Source: Mesostigma viride
Taxonomy: Eukaryota > Streptophyta > Mesostigmatophyceae > Mesostigmatales > Mesostigmataceae
NCBI GenBank assembly: GCA_009746045.1
Contig: RPFO01000890.1
Location: 1-64,000, forward strand
DNA length: 64,000 bases
Reading direction: 5' to 3'
The notes below the pieces were generated by a model. The model saw only the letters and a program-made list of their open reading frames with translations, did no database searches and was not told the origin of the DNA. The position numbers were made by a program, and so were the translations under genes. Below, in pieces: positions 53,835-64,000 of this stretch; within the stretch, counting starts at the first letter, position 1, and each line of letters opens with the position of its first letter.

Positions 53835-54770
53835 ACCCGGATATTAGTTCGCATCCCGTCGTTGTCTCACGGGGTTGGGAAAGACATTAGTTCCCATCCC
53901 GTCATTGTCTCACGGGGTGAGAAAGATATTAGTTCCCATCCCGTCGTTGTTTCGCAGGGGGGTGACAAAGATATTATAATATATAGTAGTATATAGTTCC
54001 CATCTCTTCGTCTTTCCTTCCATCCCTCGCCTGCCGTCCGTCCCCCCCCTCCCCCTTTTCCATTCTCCCTAATTCCCCCAACTGCCCCGCCGTAAATCCC
54101 GGCCTTCGTCGAAGCCGGGACTTGTGACGTGGCAGTAACTTTGGGGGAATTAGCAAGTCCGAGCGGAGGACGGAGGAAGGGGAGTCAGAAATTGGCGCGC
54201 CGGGAACTACCCGGTGAGAGAATTGCATGAGTGAGACAACGACGCGCTGGGAACTAATGTCTGTCTCACCGAGTGAGACAACGACGCGCTGGGAACTAAT
54301 GTCTGTCTCACTAGAGCGAGACAACGACGCGCTGGGAACTACTATCTGTCTCACTTGAGTGAGACAACGAGGCGCTGGAAACTACCCGTTGTCTCACTCA
54401 AGTGAGACAACGGCGCGCTGGGATCGACTAATATCTGTCTCACTAGGGTGAGACAGCGACGCTCTAGGAATTACCCGTTGTCTCACTCGAGTGAGACAAC
54501 CACGCGCTGGCAACAACCCGTTGTCTCACTCAAGTGAGACAACGACGCGCTGGGAACTAATATCTGTCTCACTTGAGTGAGACAACGAAGCGCTGGGAAC
54601 TACCCGTTGTCTCACTACCTTGAGACAACGGCGAGCTCGAAACTAATTTCTGTCTCACCGAGTGAGACAACGGCTCGCTGGGAACTACCCGTTGTCTCAC
54701 TTGAAAACGCTGAGACAACGGCGCGCTGGGAACTGATATATGTCTCACCGAGTGAGAAAACGATGCGCGG
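53835..54770. repeat. Fold-back palindromic repeat array
   Basis: Right part (54210-54770): about ten units of about 60 bases, each built on GTGAGACAACGACGCGCTGG plus GAACTA, with internal perfect palindromes such as GTCTCACTCAAGTGAGAC. Left part (53835-53965): three units in the opposite orientation (TAGTTCCCATCCCGTCGTTG...). The centre (53990-54190) is unique. The whole could fold into a large hairpin. Confidence 0.8.
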
Positions 54771-54952
54771 AGCAAGCGACGCGCTTGGCAAGTTGGCAGC
54801 GAGCCCGCGCAGAAAAATACCGGGAAATGCATGCCGGGGGGTGTACGAAACAAAAATATCAGACACTAGTTAACGCTGAAATTTTCCAAAAGTTGGCCTT
54901 AGGACCCTACCTACCTAGCACGTAGGCCTGCGCTATACCTAGCAAAACTTTA

Positions 54953-55071
54953 ACCTAAACCCTAAACCCTAAACGCTAAACCCTAAACCCTAAACCCTAA
55001 ACCCTAAACCCTAAACCCTAAACCCTAAACCCTAAACCCTAAACCCTAAACCCTAAACCCTAAACCCTAAA
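54953..55071 (+). repeat. Interstitial telomere repeat tract
   Basis: About 17 copies of CCCTAAA with one CGCTAAA, in the same orientation as the terminal telomere. It starts after AAAACTTTAACCTAAA and ends in CCCTAAACAGGTTG. Confidence 0.95.
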
Positions 55072-55560
55072 CAGGTTGAACCCTGAGGTCCCAGGGGTTC
55101 CAGGGGTCGACCTAGGGACGCCGGAGCAAAACTGATCAATCGGCGTCTCAGCCGGCGAGCTCTACTGTACACGTTGGTGGTCTGCAGTTTTCCTTATGAA
55201 AACTGAATGTTTATTGAGTAACTTTTCAGTACACGCTCATTAATTCTCATTGTTCAATGTCAATATAGTTGAATGGTCATCATGATCATATCCCCATATG
55301 AGTACTCACTAGTTAGTAGTATGAAGTACATGTGAAACACTTAAACTAGTATAGTAATTACAAGCACATTGACACATTGCACATCAATCCAAAAACGCGT
55401 TTTGGTTCCCTGGTAATTATTTCAAGATAGGCTAATAGTCAGTTTGGCCTCAAATTTGGCACCAAGGTACCTAATCAGATATCTTATGATGCCATGTGGT
55501 CAAAAAATTTTTTGGGAGTCGGCACCATGGTAACATGGTGACATTTGCTAGCAAAAAATA
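55072..55560. other. Intergenic, no feature recognised
   Basis: AT-rich unique sequence following the interstitial telomere tract. No ORF worth supporting. Confidence 0.5.
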
Positions 55561-56290
55561 CCGTATTTTCAGCACTTTCTGGCATGTATGCATATATATA
55601 ATGACATCAAATGAACTCAGTTGGGCCTGGAACTTTGCACATGTTCTACACACATCCCATGCAGCATGCCCACAAAGTTTCAGGCTGGTTGGATGACAAA
55701 TTCGTGACAAATGCTAGCATAAATACCCCAAAAATGCAGTTTTTCATGGTTTTTTAAGGGTTTTATCACACATATGCATACATAATGACACCAAATGAAC
55801 TCAGTTGGGCCTGGAACTTTGCACATGTTCTAAACACATCCCATGCAGCATGCCCACAAAGTTTCAGGCTGGTTGGATGACAAATTGGTGACAAATGCTA
55901 GCATAAATACCCAAAAATGCAGTTTTTCATGGTTTTTTAAGGGTTTTATCACACATATGCATACATAATGACACCAAATGAACTCAGTTGGGCCTGGAAC
56001 TTTGCACATGTTCTAAACACATCCCATGCAGCATGCCCACAAAGTTTCAGGCTGGTTGGATGACAAATTGGTGACAAATGCTAGCATAAATACCCAAAAA
56101 ATGCAGTTTTTCATGGTTTTCCAAGTATTTCATCATAGGTTCGCACATATATAAGACCCAAGTGGACTCAGTTGGAGCTAGAAATTGGCACATGTTCGAA
56201 ACACATCCCATGCAGCCTGCCCACAAAGCTTCAGGCTGGTTGGATGACAAATTGGTGACAGATGCTAGCATAAATACCACAGAAAAAGCA
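55561..56290 (+). repeat. Tandem repeat, about 183-bp unit, four copies
   Basis: The phrase GAACTCAGTTGGGCCTGG recurs at 55613, 55797 and 55980, with a diverged copy near 56164. Units contain ACTTTGCACATGTTCT and GCTAGCATAAATACC, echoing ACTTTGCACATGTTCT and the GCATAAAA motif of the DNA-transposon subterminal repeats, so a related element end is possible. Confidence 0.85.
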
Positions 56291-56745
56291 GCTTTCTATT
56301 GTTCTTACAAGGGTTTCATGGCAATCATTCCACCTTGGTGTACAGAAGGTTCCAAACAACACATCATTACATTATGCATCATATTTACAATGCAGGAAGG
56401 CATACTTGGGGGCACATGCCTGTAGTACAATGCATTAATAACACACCTCTAGCCAGCTAGCTAGCTATATAGTGGCTAATGCCACACCCGGGGGCACGTT
56501 CTCACGGCCCTGCTGCATCCTTTTCCTTTTCTTCTTCTCTGCATCTGACAGGGGCCTGCCCCCCATCTTCTCATCCACCAGCCTGGTGAGCACCCTGACG
56601 TTGGTGACTTGCGTCCGCTACCCTACCCCCATGGCACGCTTGGCCTTACGCTTGGTGAAGGTGGAGGGGTGGGTGCGACAGTTGGTCTGGGTTTTCATCA
56701 CCCCCTTCCTCCAGTGCATGCGTGTGCTCCAACGCCTAAGCAGAG
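56291..56745. other. Intergenic, weak ORF only
   Basis: An ORF from 56472 begins with about 90 ordinary residues ([15 protein letters not shown]...) then runs into simple repeats. Without a recognisable domain I do not support it as a gene. Confidence 0.5.
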
Positions 56746-57055
<310 letters not shown>

Positions 57056-57065
57056 GTCATACATA

Positions 57066-58530
57066 CCCTCCCTCCCTCCCTCCCTCCCTCCCTCCCTCCC
57101 TCCCTCCCTCCCTCCCTCCCTCCCTCCCTCCCTCCCTCCCTCCCTCCCTCCCTCCCTCCCTCCCTCCCTCCCTCCCTCCCTCCCTCCCTCCCTCCTCCCT
57201 CCCTCCCTCCCTCCCTCCCTCCCTCCCTCCTCCCTCCCTCCCTCCCTCCCTCCCTCCCTCCCTCCCTCCCTCCCTCCCTCCCTCCCTCCTCCCTCCCTCC
57301 CTCCCTCCCTCCTCCTCCCTCCCTCCTCCTCCCTCCCTCCCTCCCTCCCTCCCTCCCTCCCTCCCTCCCTCCCTCCCTCCCTCCCTCCCTCCCTCCTCCT
57401 CCCTCCCTCCCTCCCTCCCTCCTCCCTCCCTCCCTCCCTCCTCCCTCCTCCCTCCCTCCCTCCCTCCCTCCCTCCCTCCCTCCCCCTCCCTCCCTCCCTC
57501 CCTCCTCCCTCCCTCCCTCCCTCCCTCCCTCCCTCCCTCCCTCCCTCCCTCCCTCCCTCCCTCCTCCCTCCCTCCCTCCCTCCCTCCCTCCCTCCTCCCT
57601 CCCTCCCTCCCTCCCTCCCTCCCTCCCTCCCTCCCTCCTCCCTCCCTCCCTCCTCCCTCCCTCCCTCCCTCCCTCCCTCCCTCCCTCCCTCCCTCCTCCC
57701 TCCCTCCCTCCCTCCCTCCCTCCCTCCCTCCCTCCCTCCCTCCCTCCCTCCCTCCCTCCCTCCCTCCCTCCCCTCCCTCCCTCCCTCCCTCCCTCCCTCC
57801 CTCCCTCCCTCCCTCCCTCCTCCCTCCCTCCCTCCCTCCCTCCCTCCCTCCCTCCCTCCCTCCCTCCTCCCTCCTCCCTCCCTCCCTCCCTCCCTCCCTC
57901 CCTCCCTCCCTCCTCCCTCCCTCCCTCCCTCCCTCCTCCCTCCCTCCCTCCCTCCCTCCCTCCCTCCCTCCCTCCCTCCCTCCCTCCCTCCCTCCCTCCC
58001 TCCCTCCCTCCCTCCCTCCCCCTCCCTCCCTCCCTCCCTCCCTCCCTCCCTCCCTCCCTCCCTCCCTCCCTCCCTCCCTCCTCCCTCCCTCCCTCCCTCC
58101 CTCCCTCCCTCCCTCCCTCCCTCCCTCCCTCCCTCCTCCCTCCCTCCCTCCCTCCCTCCCTCCCTCCCTCCCTCCCTCCTCCCTCCCTCCCTCCCTCCCT
58201 CCCTCCCTCCCTCCCTCCCTCCCTCCCTCCCTCCCTCCCTCCCTCCCTCCCTCCTCCTCCCTCCCTCCCTCCCTCCCTCCCTCCTCCCTCCCTCCCTCCC
58301 TCCCTCCCTCCCTCCCTCCCTCCCTCCCTCCCTCCCTCCCTCCCTCCCTCCCTCCCTCCCTCCCTCCCTCCCTCCTCCCTCCCTCCCTCCCTCCCTCCCT
58401 CCCTCCCTCCCTCCCTCCCTCCCTCCCTCCCTCCCTCCCTCCTCCCTCCCTCCTCCCTCCCTCCCTCCCTCCCTCCCTCCCTCCCTCCCTCCCTCCCTCC
58501 CTCCCTCCCTCCCTCCCTCCCCCCTCCCTC
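57066..58530 (+). repeat. 1.46-kb CCCT polypyrimidine tract
   Basis: Continuous CCCT units with scattered one-base losses (CCT) or gains (CCCCT), with no purine on this strand. Pro/Ser/Leu and Arg/Glu/Gly ORFs across it are artefacts. Confidence 0.97.
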
Positions 58531-61500
58531 ATTCATACACCCGTTCATTCATGCATGCAGCCGCTCATCATTAACACGCCTCCGTTGGGAAACTCACGGG
58601 GTATGAACTATGAAACGGGCGGTAAGAAAGGAAGAAGGAGCCGCCTCCCCAACATGCCGCCCGGCAAAGGCAGCGATGGGCCGTCCAGGAGGGAAACACT
58701 GCGCTTTGCCTTGTACGCCGGGGTGCGCAGGCGACGTGCGGGCACTGTCGCGTGTAAATTTGCCTGCCCGCCCCAGTCCTTCTCGGAACGCCTCCCCAGA
58801 GCATGCCGTCATGGTAAGAGCTCTTTTCGCCCGTCGCCGGAAGCTTAAACCACAAGAATACGCCGGTTAATGACCAGAAAATGGGGGGTTGTCGACTTTA
58901 TAAACCAGTAGCTGTGGTTTTTCCCGCACCCCGAGCACACTCCGGACGGGGCCAGCAAGCCCCGCCCGCAGGATAAACACCGGGCGATGTTGCTGCGCCC
59001 AAGCGAAGTAATATAGCTGCAAGAAAAGACGTAAAAGCGATTAAAAGCACGACATGCAGTGTTGCCCCTGTCAGCGCTCCTATAATTCTCACTTTTTCGC
59101 GGAAGGGGCGTAAAAATCGGAAACGCAAAATTAAGGGAAATCCTACGCTGGGTTTCTTTGAAATGATGTAAGGAACTGGTGGAACGTGTTCGTTTCCACC
59201 GTCAAGTAGTTTGGGCAACGAGACCTTACCTTAAAGATGCACGGGTCTGGTCGGACGGCGAGCAAAAACTGCGCCAACTGCGTGCTTGTCCTCGTTCACA
59301 CCCAATACAGCAGCGTTTCGCGAGTTTTTTTGTGAATATTATTTTTCCCTATGACAATGCCGTTCGAACAAGCGAAATCCGGTACACAATGGCTTCGTAT
59401 TCCGTGAGCAATAAATTTTCAGCTACCATAGCCTTGCACACCGAATTTCAGTCAACATTGCACGCGCGCACCGAATTTCGTCAACTTTCGCGCGGGAATT
59501 ACCGGGGAACCGCCCGGCGCTGCGCCGGATTGATGTGTGACTGTGGCCCGGGCTAAACTGAATAAGTGTCAGACAAGCTGTAGATGGGTTAAGTCTCAAT
59601 GGCAAAGACAATTATTAGGTTTACAAGACAACAATGGTTTACTGACTTAGCTCTATGGTTTGTTTTACTTTCGTGTAATTATTTTTCTAATGAGGAAATT
59701 ACCATAGTGATCGAGTTGACTCCGTGCCGCTGGCATGCCAATGATCATGATGCGCATGATACAAGCTAGTACTTAAGTTACTCACTTAGCCACTAGCGTA
59801 CTACTTTGAGCTACAGCTTAATTAGTTATTAAATTAAGTGAGACTGGCAACTTTAAGGGGAGGTGGCACCCCAAAACCCTTAAAAATTGACCTATGGTAA
59901 TATCACTTGAAATTCATTTGCACAACGCTAAGTTATGATTGGGGGCACTAAATAACATCTCTAGTGAGTTGTTCATGCACTTGTTGGGGGCACTACCCCC
60001 ATATATACGCCAATAATGCGCTATAAATAGCAAAAGACGCTAATTAGGGCTGGGTATGCCCCAGCCAATGCACACATTTGTTTGCAAAACTGCCTGCAGC
60101 GTTTTTAGTTCCCTGAGTTTGTAGCTTGCTGAGCTATTAACATCATGGAAAGGGCAAAACCTCGAACAGTTATTAATTTCCCCGCAAAACGACCCTTTTT
60201 TTACCGGACATTGGGAATAACTTTTTATAAACACGTCAAAAAAATACTTTTTTCTGCAGCGAAAATCCGTCTAACAGGGGGACAACTGTCTTCCAAGTCC
60301 CAGGTCATTCCGACAAGTCTAGCTCAAGTTATAAGGTTATACGTGCTAAAACCTGAACATAAGCTAAAGAAGGTTTTTCTTTGTACAAGGCCACTTAGGC
60401 ATGATGTTTTCCATCCAAAAAGCCAAAAAACATGCCCAACTCGATCACAAAACATAAGCAAACGCCTAGGCACCTCATCTGCCCTCACCTGCCCTCGGCA
60501 TGGCCAACCTTGCCAGCGCAAGCATAGCAACACGATCGCTAGGCATACATGCCAAGCGAGCATACACTATACTCAACCCAAGGTAATACCTTGTAAACTT
60601 CATGCCAAGAACTCAGCAAATCTATGACCAAAAGCACCTCTAACTCTTGCACACTGATGACGACACATGCTCAAGGTCGGGGGCCACTGTGGCACGCTCT
60701 GATGGCTTTCCTAGACGACCACCTGACAAGGCGCTAAGGACCACTCAGCAACCAAGTAAACACAATTACACTTTACATGCGATCCAACATGCATCAAATA
60801 CATGCTGAATATGTTGTGAAGTACAAATGGGTGGCCACACACCTCATACCCCTTCACTGTCCCTCGAGCATGGCCAGACTTATAAGCATGTGAATAACAA
60901 TAATGATGATGGCACTAAAATGCCTAATCAGCATTTTCTATGTTTCTCCCAGGTTAGAGTGTTAAGGTTTATGCCAACCAAGCTAATCAACACTGCAACG
61001 ACTCCTTTACTGCCCTACCTGAGATGGGCAACAAACTGGAACTATGGAGGGCAAGGAACCAAGGAGATCACGGCATAGAAAGCTTGCATGCAGTCAACCA
61101 TGTCAACCATGGTTGGCTCAGCACATTGCAGTCTTTTCACATCATCATATCAAGGGAAAGCTCAAATAAACCAATGGTGGCAGCTATCTACATGCAGTCA
61201 CACAAATGCAATATCTCCAACATGATCGTCAATAAAACACTTCCTCCCCTGCACGATAAAATGGAAAGACACCATTGGCGGGCCCCCAGCGCATGAGGGC
61301 TGTGATGCCGCTGCGAAGAGAGGGTGCGTCACTCTCACACAACAAGAAGCGTCCATACGCACAACATCCTTGCCAGAACACGTTTCATGAAATACCTTAA
61401 ACCTTCCCGAGAAGCTATAGGCTTCGACTGAAGCGGCCTTGACCACGACATCAACGAAAACAATCTAAAGCTGCCAGGTATTCGACAACACCACGGCAAG

Positions 61501-62159
61501 CAACGGCGAGCTAGCTGGCGGAAACTGCCCAAAAAGAACGAAAAAAACTTCAAACGATGAGCTCATAGAAGAAAGAACTGATAGCACAGAACATTCGCGA
61601 CAAATCTATACCTTTCCCTCGCAGATCCCTCGCCCAGGCGCGCAACAAAGGCCGTTCTTCCATGGAAGGTTCCGACATGCACTGCGGAGGCCTGAAGAAT
61701 TACTTACCGAGAATGGCCGAAAATGTAGCAAAAAGCACCAGTTCGGTTTGGAATTAAATGCTACCGATACTAATGCATCCGTCGCGGTCAAAAAGCCCCC
61801 CAAAACTGCGAATTTATTGCCGCTATCACGAATTCTATTTCATTCCGCGCGACGAAAAAATGCAGTTTACCCCCCATGCCGATGGCAGAAAAAGAAAGCA
61901 GCGATATTGTAAATCAGCTACTTGCCGCCACAAACCAACATCATTAAATCATCGTCTTCAACATTCGAGCATTTTTTTGGCATTTCTCTAGCCCTACATT
62001 GCTAGTTTCGCCTAAACGCAGTCGCCATGGCCACTTCCGCATGGGGTGCGCGCACCGTGCACCCACTTTTCACGGTACGGCTGGTACCGCGAATTTTTTC
62101 GCGCGGAAAATATTCGCCGCGCCACGTCCCCTTAAATAGTATATACTTACTTTCTTTTC
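58531..62159. other. Unannotated stretch
   Basis: About 3.6 kb of ordinary-composition DNA with only short ORFs on both strands (longest about 160 codons, 60145-60627) and no domain, RNA or repeat I can support. Spliced genes could be hidden here; I see no convincing exon chain. Confidence 0.4.
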
Positions 62160-62171
62160 ACCACTTAGCAT

Positions 62172-62243
62172 TAATGAATTAATTAATTAATAGACACGTG
62201 ACTGCGTCACGTGAGCATAAGTCCTCAGTGGGAGGGGAACATG
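62172..62243 (-). mobile_element. 72-bp 5'-truncated LINE copy with 12-bp duplication
   Basis: Flanked by the perfect duplication ACCACTTAGCAT (62160-62171, 62244-62255). On the minus strand it consists only of the last 3' UTR bases, the hairpin CACGTGACGCAGTCACGTG and the (ATTA)n tail of the LINE family seen at 46893 and 62352. Confidence 0.92.
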
Positions 62244-62353
62244 ACCACTTAGCATATTTTTTCTCTTCATAATTAGTTTGGTTTATTCTATCAAGGAGAC
62301 CATGAGGATACAACCTTTTTTCTATTCTATCAACCTTTTTATCATCAAGGAAA

Positions 62354-63837
62354 AACAAAGGTTCCCCTGACGACCCCGCCAACTACCGCGGAGTCTGCAT
62401 CCAGCGCCCCGCACTTAAGTTGTTCATGCGCATGATCCTCAACCGCCTTCGTTCCGCTCTCGACTGTCACCTTGGGGAAAGTCAAATGGGCTTCCGTCCT
62501 GGGCGCAACACCGTCATGGCCATCTTCGTCGCGCGTCGCCTCTTCGAGGAAATCGCTCTCCTGCAACCTGGTGAGTTTCCCGCCATCCTGATCTTCGTCG
62601 ACTTCATCAAGGCTTTTGATTCTGTCCTCTGGGACGCTCTATGGGCTGTACTTGCTCGCACTCGCGTCCCCACTCCCCTGATTACCGTCATCCGCACGCT
62701 GTATGAGGGGTCGACCACTTCGTTGCGCACTCAACACGGCATTACCCCGCCATGCCCACTGCAGACCGGCGTCTGGCAGGGTTGCGTCCTGTCGCCGTAC
62801 CTGTTTATTATTGTAGTGGATTATGTTAGGCGCCAGGCACGTGCTCGCTTTGCTAGCATTGCAGGCCGTGCCCCTGGCCTAGCGATCACGAACGAGCTTG
62901 GGGAAGGGGGGCCGACTAACAAGCAGAATTTACTAGCTGACCTCATTTATGCCGACGACATCACGCTCATCGAGAAGCCGGAGTCTGCCCAACTTTGGCT
63001 GGACTGCCTGGCGCTCGAGGCTCGGGCGGTTGGTCTAGAAATCAGCCCCAAAACGGAGGCCCTGGCCCTCGGCATGGCAGGGCCTCCACCCACACTCCGC
63101 CTCTTAGACGATGCCGAGGTCAACTCCCCTCCTTCAGGCCGCTTCAAGCTGCTCGGCAGTTGGCTCACCCGACTGCGAGGACGACATGACGACACGGATC
63201 GGCATGGCGTGGGCGCACCTCCATGACCACCGCCGTTGGTGGAGCAACCCCGCCCTACCCCGGATCGTCAAGCGTGACCTCTTCAAGGTCGTCCTTCTGA
63301 CGATCCTGACCTTAGTACGGCGCCGAGACGTGGACCCTGATGCAGGAGCTGGAGCAACGACTCGACGGCGCCGTCACCAAGATGCTGCGCAAGGCCCCTT
63401 TGGTTTTGCACATTAGTAATGAGGATTTGTACGCTGATTTGCCCTATGTTTCCCACATTATTAGGCACAGGCGCCTGGGCCTAGCCGGGCACCTGGCCCG
63501 CACAGATCAGGTAGATACATCAGATAGACTAGCTGGCACCACGCCCGCCCAGCCTGGGCGATATGTCCTCACCTGGCGTGCCCCCGGCCGCGCGCGGCAG
63601 GGCCGCCACCCGTGGACTTTTCGTGATAGACTCGGCATGGACATGTGCTACACTGGACGTGACGGGCTCACCCCCGGGCAGCCTCCTGGTTTGTCTGTAA
63701 TATGGAGGCAGATGGTGCGCAAGGATAGATGGCACGTAGTGATGAAGGAGACCACCCCCAAGCCTGTGGGGGCTCCGCGTGTGACCAAGTATGGGGCATT
63801 CATAGCGATTCGGGCCGCGGTGCCCACACCCCTGTAA
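62354..63837 (+). pseudogene. LINE reverse transcriptase ORF (truncated, frameshifted)
   Basis: Reads from KGSPDDPANYRGVCIQ through SQMGFRPGRNTVMAIF, ILIFVDFIKAFDSVLWDALW, QTGVWQGCVLSPYLF and LIYADDITLI, the standard non-LTR RT blocks with an intact YADD. The C-terminal domain matches the minus-strand copy at 47311-47826. Relative to that copy there is one inserted base near 63165 (GGCTCACCCGA for GGCTTCCCGA), a 4-base TAGT insertion near 63313 and a deletion near 63395, so it cannot make the full protein. The type resembles RTE/L1-like LINEs, unlike the RLE elements at 11439 and 17829. Confidence 0.88.
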
Positions 63838-63921
63838 CTAGGACCTAGATAGCTTATACCATCCATTCCATCCCATTAATTAATTCCATCCCATGTTCCC
63901 CTCCCACTGAGGACTTATGCT

Positions 63922-63940
63922 CACGTGACGCAGTCACGTG
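63922..63940 (+). other. LINE 3' hairpin
   Basis: CACGTGACGCAGTCACGTG: an 8-base perfect stem with a 3-base loop, about 10 bases before the tail. It is conserved in all three copies (46914-46932, 62195-62213) and is probably the RT recognition structure. Confidence 0.6.
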
Positions 63941-64000
63941 TCTATTAATTAATTAATTAATCATCAAGGAGACATCATGTTACCATCTGTCGCAATCAGT

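Larger units (their letters stand above)
62352..63959 (+). mobile_element. 5'-truncated LINE with 11-bp duplication
   Basis: Flanked by ATCATCAAGGA (62341-62351 and 63960-63970). It carries the RT domain, C-terminal domain, 3' UTR, hairpin (63922-63940) and (ATTA)n tail. The insert begins just before the conserved KNKGSPDDPANYRG block, so the upstream endonuclease is lost. Confidence 0.92.

Noticed and set aside
58531-62159. Several 60-160-codon ORFs as genes
   Set aside because: No domain, no codon bias I can judge and overlapping alternatives on both strands. Reported only as an unannotated stretch.
62177-63962. DNA transposon with inverted ends (the AATTAATAGACACGTG motif occurs inverted at both sides)
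   Set aside because: Each side has its own target duplication (12 bp and 11 bp), so these are two separate LINE insertions in opposite orientation.

Overview
The window is a chromosome end from a eukaryote. It opens with about 3.3 kb of CCCTAAA (TTTAGGG-type, 'Arabidopsis-type') telomere repeat, known from land plants, many green algae and several other algal or protist groups. GC-rich coding DNA, oomycete/alga-like reverse transcriptases and very abundant simple repeats suggest an alga or related protist rather than a land plant. I cannot name the species. I see no convincing housekeeping gene, rRNA or canonical tRNA; nearly everything interpretable is telomere, satellite or mobile DNA.

Layout: (1) 1-3325 telomere. 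(2) 3314-5276, a 980-bp unit in tandem duplicate directly against the telomere. (3) 3985-10380, minus strand, a broken transposon-type gene resembling the DUF7869 family, split by a nested 3.6-kb LTR element (5684-9298). That LTR element has gag, a canonical GGGAAAC -1 frameshift site, an integrase and a degraded aspartic protease, but no reverse transcriptase. (4) 11276-46472, a nest of site-specific non-LTR retrotransposons. (5) 46893-49762, two further retroposons. (6) 49773-58530, mostly minisatellites, a fold-back palindromic repeat, an interstitial telomere tract and about 1.5 kb of CCCT polypyrimidine. (7) 58531-62159, little that I can interpret. (8) 62172-63959, two more insertions of the LINE family seen at 46893.

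The main discovery candidate is the nest at 11276-46472. Two full-length elements (11439-17590 and 17829-46219) encode the same unusual architecture: PHD finger, RING-H2 finger, C2H2 fingers, reverse transcriptase (YLDD/YMDD), a Cys/His motif and a restriction-like endonuclease (RPD...IDV). Both are flanked by the same 14-mer, ATATATATTACAAG. Inside those flanks each element begins with a tandem array: about 4.4 copies of a 170-bp monomer in the first and about 62 copies of an unrelated 232-bp monomer in the second. The duplications therefore place the 'satellites' inside the retrotransposons as giant 5' monomer arrays, like mouse L1 promoter monomers but far larger. Four 5'-truncated copies sit at the same target, making the locus a self-reinforcing insertion hot spot. 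Most frameshifts breaking the two long ORFs are one-base contractions of C or G homopolymers, so both elements may encode an intact protein of roughly 1,720-1,735 aa.

An 8.4-kb DNA transposon (26766-35166; perfect 28-bp terminal inverted repeats, CTG target duplication, inverted 173-bp subterminal arrays) interrupts the 232-bp array.
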